Part shown: positions 6,970 to 9,412 of the stretch, piece after piece
How the letters are laid out: each line of letters begins with the position of its first letter
Position numbering within the stretch: the first letter of the stretch is position 1
Origin: Bryobacterales bacterium
GTDB taxonomy: Bacteria; Acidobacteriota; Terriglobia; Bryobacterales; Bryobacteraceae
Length of the DNA: 9,412 nt
NCBI GenBank assembly: GCA_003132905.1
Contig: PKZC01000193.1
Location: 10,212 to 19,623 of the forward strand
Direction of reading: 5' to 3'
The notes under the pieces: model-generated
What the model saw: the letters and a program-made list of their open reading frames with translations, nothing else
Told to the model about the DNA's origin: nothing
Database searches by the model: none
Program-made: the position numbers and the translations under genes

Positions 6970-8366
6970 CAGATGTCTGCTCACTTTCTGGAACCGCGCA
7001 GGCACGGCTGATCCGCGACGGGGAAGTGTCGGCCGTGGAATTAGTGGAAGCGCATCTTCGGCGCATTGAAAAAGTGAATCCGTGCCTGAACGCGGTGGCG
7101 GAGGTGCTTGAGGAAACGGCGCGGCGATCGGCCGCACGTGTGGATCGCGAGCGCGCCCAAGGCAATGCCCTTCCGGCTTTAGCGGGCGTTCCGTTTTCCA
7201 TCAAAGATTCCATCGAGGTGGAAGGTACGGTGTGTACGGCCGGCACGATCGGACGGAAATCGGCTGCGCCATCGATCCGAGATGCGACAGTGGTGGCGCG
7301 CCTGCGTGCTGCCGGAGCAATTCCAATCGCCCGAACGAACTTGCCGGATCTTTTGTTCGCCTTTGAAAGCGACAACCTCATCCGCGGCCGTACCAACAAT
7401 CCCTACGATTTCACACGCACATCTGGTGGGTCCAGTGGAGGTGAGGCCGCGCTGATTGCGGCGTGCGGATCTCCCTTCGGCCTGGGTAGCGACGCCGCGG
7501 GAAGCGTGCGACTGCCTGCGCATTTCTGCGGCATTGCGAGCGTCAAGCCCACTTCGGGACGGGTGCCTCGCACCGGCCATGTTCCACCGGCTGGCGGGTG
7601 GATCGAAATGCTGTGGCAAATCGGTCCCATGGCGCGCCGCGTGGAGGATCTGCGTTCCATGATGTCGTTACTGGCAGCGCCCGATGGATGCGATCACACG
7701 GTCATCGGCATGCCGCTCGGCGATCCGGCTGAAGTGCGGATGCAGGATCTACGCATGGCGTTCTTTACGGACAACGGAATCGTCTCTGCGGATCGGGAAA
7801 CAATCGCCGTCGTTCAGCAGGCGGCCGCTTCGCTCGAGAATGAGGTGAACCGGATCGAGGAGCGTCGCCCGCCGGGAGTGGAGGAAAGTTACGAGCTCGA
7901 AATGCAAATGATTGGTCCGGATGGTGGCGATGCGTTGCGGTCATACTTGGCCGCCGTGGGGAGCACGCGCACACATCCGCTTCTGGACGGATGGCTCGCG
8001 AAGCTGGAACCATACCGCACCACGCTAGAGGGGTTCGCCGGATATTGGACCGTTCTCGATCGCTTTCGAGCGCGGATGTTCGCATTCCTCGAAGATTACG
8101 ACGCGATTCTTTCACCCGTCTGCCCGCAAGCAGCGTTGCCGCACGGCGGCTCCATCGAAGACCGGACCTTTAGAGGATTCAGTTACACGATGACGCACAA
8201 TCTTACCGGCTGGCCGGCTGCCGTAGTGCGCTGCGGTCAGAACGTCGGGGGCCTGCCGATCGGTGTCCAGATCGCCGCCCATCCATGGCGCGAAGATGTG
8301 GCGCTTCGGATTGCAGCGCAACTCGAGTCCGCGTTCGGGGGCTGGAAGCCTAGCCCGTGCCTCTGA
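6966..8366 (+). CDS. Amidase-signature family hydrolase
   Basis: The product is a complete 466-residue amidase-signature enzyme that hydrolyses an amide bond through a Ser-cisSer-Lys triad. Lys80 lies in GVPFSIKDS, the cis-Ser156 in TSGGSSGGEAALIAACGSP, and the nucleophile Ser180 in GLGSDAAGSVRLPAHFCG. The spacing of 24 residues between the serines equals that in fatty acid amide hydrolase. The usual D.GGS reads DAAGS, a mild change. No signal peptide is present, so it is probably cytoplasmic. The frame is open upstream to 6768, but the start is ATG 6966. There the stop of the lipoprotein gene overlaps as ATGA and the family's usual N-terminus (ARLIRDGEVSAVELVEAHLRRI) begins. The substrate cannot be told; it is not obviously GatA because no gatB/gatC are adjacent. 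Its end overlaps the methyltransferase start by 10 bp. Confidence 0.94.
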   Translation: MTDVCSLSGTAQARLIRDGEVSAVELVEAHLRRIEKVNPCLNAVAEVLEETARRSAARVDRERAQGNALPALAGVPFSIKDSIEVEGTVCTAGTIGRKSAAPSIRDATVVARLRAAGAIPIARTNLPDLLFAFESDNLIRGRTNNPYDFTRTSGGSSGGEAALIAACGSPFGLGSDAAGSVRLPAHFCGIASVKPTSGRVPRTGHVPPAGGWIEMLWQIGPMARRVEDLRSMMSLLAAPDGCDHTVIGMPLGDPAEVRMQDLRMAFFTDNGIVSADRETIAVVQQAAASLENEVNRIEERRPPGVEESYELEMQMIGPDGGDALRSYLAAVGSTRTHPLLDGWLAKLEPYRTTLEGFAGYWTVLDRFRARMFAFLEDYDAILSPVCPQAALPHGGSIEDRTFRGFSYTMTHNLTGWPAAVVRCGQNVGGLPIGVQIAAHPWREDVALRIAAQLESAFGGWKPSPCL

Positions 8367-9133
8367 TATTAGACCCAGTGATTTTAGACCCACTGATTTT
8401 AGACCCAGTGGCCGCGTACGATCGCATCGGGCCTGTATTCGCGCGCATCGCCGAAAAGCGCAGATCGTATCTGGACAGCGTCGATCGGTTGGTGATCTCC
8501 GGGATACCATCTGGAAGCCGCTCCATGCTGGATGTCGGAGCTGGCGACGGCGTGCGAGCCCGCAGAATCGCACAGGCCCGAGACATCGCGGAATTGGTTC
8601 TGCTGGAGCCCAGCGTGGCGATGCAATGCAAAGACTGCTCGGACGCCAAACTCCTGGCAATACGCGCCGAAGAACTTCACATGGTCGAGGCCGAGTTTGA
8701 CGTCATCACTTGTCTCTGGAACGTACTTGGACACATCTTTCCGGCGGCCGCTCGCTTAGAGGTTCTGCATCAATTTGCACGCTTGTTATCTCCCCAAGGG
8801 CGGTTCTTCATCGACGTGCAGCATCGCTACAATGCGCGCCACTACGGCGCGATTCCAACCGCCCGTCGCTTTGTGCGCGATCATCTGAGCTGGAACGAGA
8901 CAAATGGCGATGTGGTGGTCGCTTGGGATGTCGAGCAAGTGCGATGCACAACGCGGGGGCATGTTTTTACTCACAGGGAATTTCGTTCTCTCGCCCAGCT
9001 TGCTGGCCTGAGCATCGAGAATCGTCTGGTTATCGACTACGAGACTGGCGACTGTCGGCGCTGGAGTATCGAAGGAAATCTGCTCTACGTTTTGAGACGA
9101 ACTGCCACCCGCAACGCGCCGCAGACTTCCTGA
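8357..9133 (+). CDS. Class I SAM-dependent methyltransferase
   Basis: The product is 258 residues from GTG 8357. Motif I is MLDVGAGDG at 57-65, the acidic residue ending beta 2 is Glu84 (VLLEPS), FDVITCLWNVLGHIF at 114-128 is the beta-4 region, and LLSPQGRFFIDV at 143-154 is the beta-5 region. It is a small-molecule-type methyltransferase (Methyltransf_11/25-like fold); the acceptor is unknown. GTG 8357 is supported by GGAAG 8 nt upstream and lies 10 bp inside the amidase gene. The first 17 residues are three copies of ILDP encoded by tandem 15-bp repeats. The family-like part begins at AAYDRIGPVF, so GTG 8408 (241 aa) is an alternative but lacks a ribosome binding site. It is the last gene of the plus-strand cluster, and its 3' end overlaps the convergent aminotransferase gene by 49 bp. 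Confidence 0.88.
   Translation: MPLILDPVILDPLILDPVAAYDRIGPVFARIAEKRRSYLDSVDRLVISGIPSGSRSMLDVGAGDGVRARRIAQARDIAELVLLEPSVAMQCKDCSDAKLLAIRAEELHMVEAEFDVITCLWNVLGHIFPAAARLEVLHQFARLLSPQGRFFIDVQHRYNARHYGAIPTARRFVRDHLSWNETNGDVVVAWDVEQVRCTTRGHVFTHREFRSLAQLAGLSIENRLVIDYETGDCRRWSIEGNLLYVLRRTATRNAPQTS
8363..8407 (+). repeat. Three tandem 15-bp repeats at the amidase/methyltransferase junction
   Basis: There are three head-to-tail units: CTGATATTAGACCCA, GTGATTTTAGACCCA and CTGATTTTAGACCCA, followed by the GTG of a fourth. In the methyltransferase frame each unit codes (L/V)ILDP. In the amidase frame each unit supplies one TGA and one TAG, the first TGA being the amidase stop. Units are multiples of 3, so copy-number change would preserve both readings. 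Confidence 0.95.
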
Positions 9134-9405
9134 ATCTGCTCCCTGGTCAGAGCATTGAAAAACGGCAGTGCCAATGTTTGACCCGCGACTTGCTCCGTGA
9201 TGTTCAGATCGTCGCGTGGATTCGCGTAGGGCGCAAAGAGCGGTTGCAGATGCAGCGGAGCAAAATACCGCGCGCAACCGATTCCTTGCCCGGTCAACTT
9301 TCCCAGAATAGTGTCACGATTGTCCAGACGAATAACGTAGACAAACCAACAAAGACGTCCATCTGTAATCTTTAATGGCGGCGTTGTCACTTCACTGCTG
9401 TCCGG
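9085..9405 (-). CDS. DegT/DnrJ/EryC1-type aminotransferase, C-terminal part, apparent frame break at edge
   Basis: About 106 residues of the C-terminal domain of a PLP-dependent sugar aminotransferase of the DegT/DnrJ/EryC1/StrS family. CWFVYVIRLDNRD, GIGCARYFAPLHLQPLF and LALPFFNALTREQIQEVCGALR match the family's usual (S)WFVYVVRL, GIGC..YF.P.HLQPF and LPFFN.LT..Q blocks. These enzymes aminate nucleotide-linked keto-sugars for surface glycans. The PLP-lysine domain lies beyond the right edge. In the homologous frame a TAA occurs at 9408-9406, just before DSSEVTTPPL. An adjacent frame reads RNRTAV over the same place, which would continue the family pattern if one base were inserted or lost. 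So the gene may be frameshifted, or the sequence may carry an edge error. GTG 9390 is a possible but unlikely start, since it would remove most of the enzyme. It is convergent with, and overlaps, the methyltransferase gene. Confidence 0.78.
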   Translation of the reverse strand, partial: PDSSEVTTPPLKITDGRLCWFVYVIRLDNRDTILGKLTGQGIGCARYFAPLHLQPLFAPYANPRDDLNITEQVAGQTLALPFFNALTREQIQEVCGALRVAVRLKT

Positions 9406-9412
9406 TTACGGT

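Noticed and set aside
8357..8410. CRISPR-like or mobile-element repeat at the methyltransferase start
   Set aside because: The units are contiguous 15-mers without spacers or flanking transposase, so it is a simple in-frame tandem repeat.

Overview
The window looks like a chromosomal segment from an acidobacterium, most like the Solibacter/Bryobacter group. This is an inference from gene content: a DUF1587/DUF1595/DUF1592-type cytochrome c paired with a secreted ankyrin protein, a very large TPR + FG-GAP/VCBS + ASPIC/UnbV lipoprotein, moderately high GC, and an apparent selenoprotein. Nothing here fixes the species. There are no RNA genes, insertion sequences or CRISPR arrays.

Layout. (1) Minus strand, 2959 down to the left edge: a two-gene operon of a secreted ankyrin-repeat protein and a DUF1592-family c-type cytochrome, joined by an ATGA overlap. 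The cytochrome gene runs off the left edge. A TATAAT box precedes the operon. (2) Plus strand 3051-3308: a small orphan protein with a strong ribosome binding site. (3) Minus strand 3976-3332: an AhpD/carboxymuconolactone-decarboxylase-like 'peroxidase-related' protein. A single in-frame TGA sits exactly where the second cysteine of the CxxC redox motif belongs, and a hairpin with a GGUC apical loop lies 17 nt downstream. I read it as a CxxU selenoprotein of 214 aa, not two ORFs or a pseudogene. (4) Plus strand 4012-9133: a tightly overlapping three-gene cluster of a TPR/VCBS/ASPIC lipoprotein, an amidase-signature hydrolase and a SAM-dependent methyltransferase. The last junction carries three tandem 15-bp repeats. 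(5) Minus strand 9085 to the right edge: the C-terminal part of a DegT/DnrJ/EryC1-type sugar aminotransferase, with an apparent frame disruption near the edge.

How the parts relate. The ankyrin and cytochrome genes are probably co-expressed envelope proteins. The selenoprotein and the lipoprotein start only 35 bp apart in opposite directions and seem to share a palindromic -10 region. The lipoprotein-amidase-methyltransferase cluster is probably translationally coupled; its joint function is unknown. The main discovery is the selenoprotein with its SECIS-like hairpin, which a standard gene caller would split or truncate.
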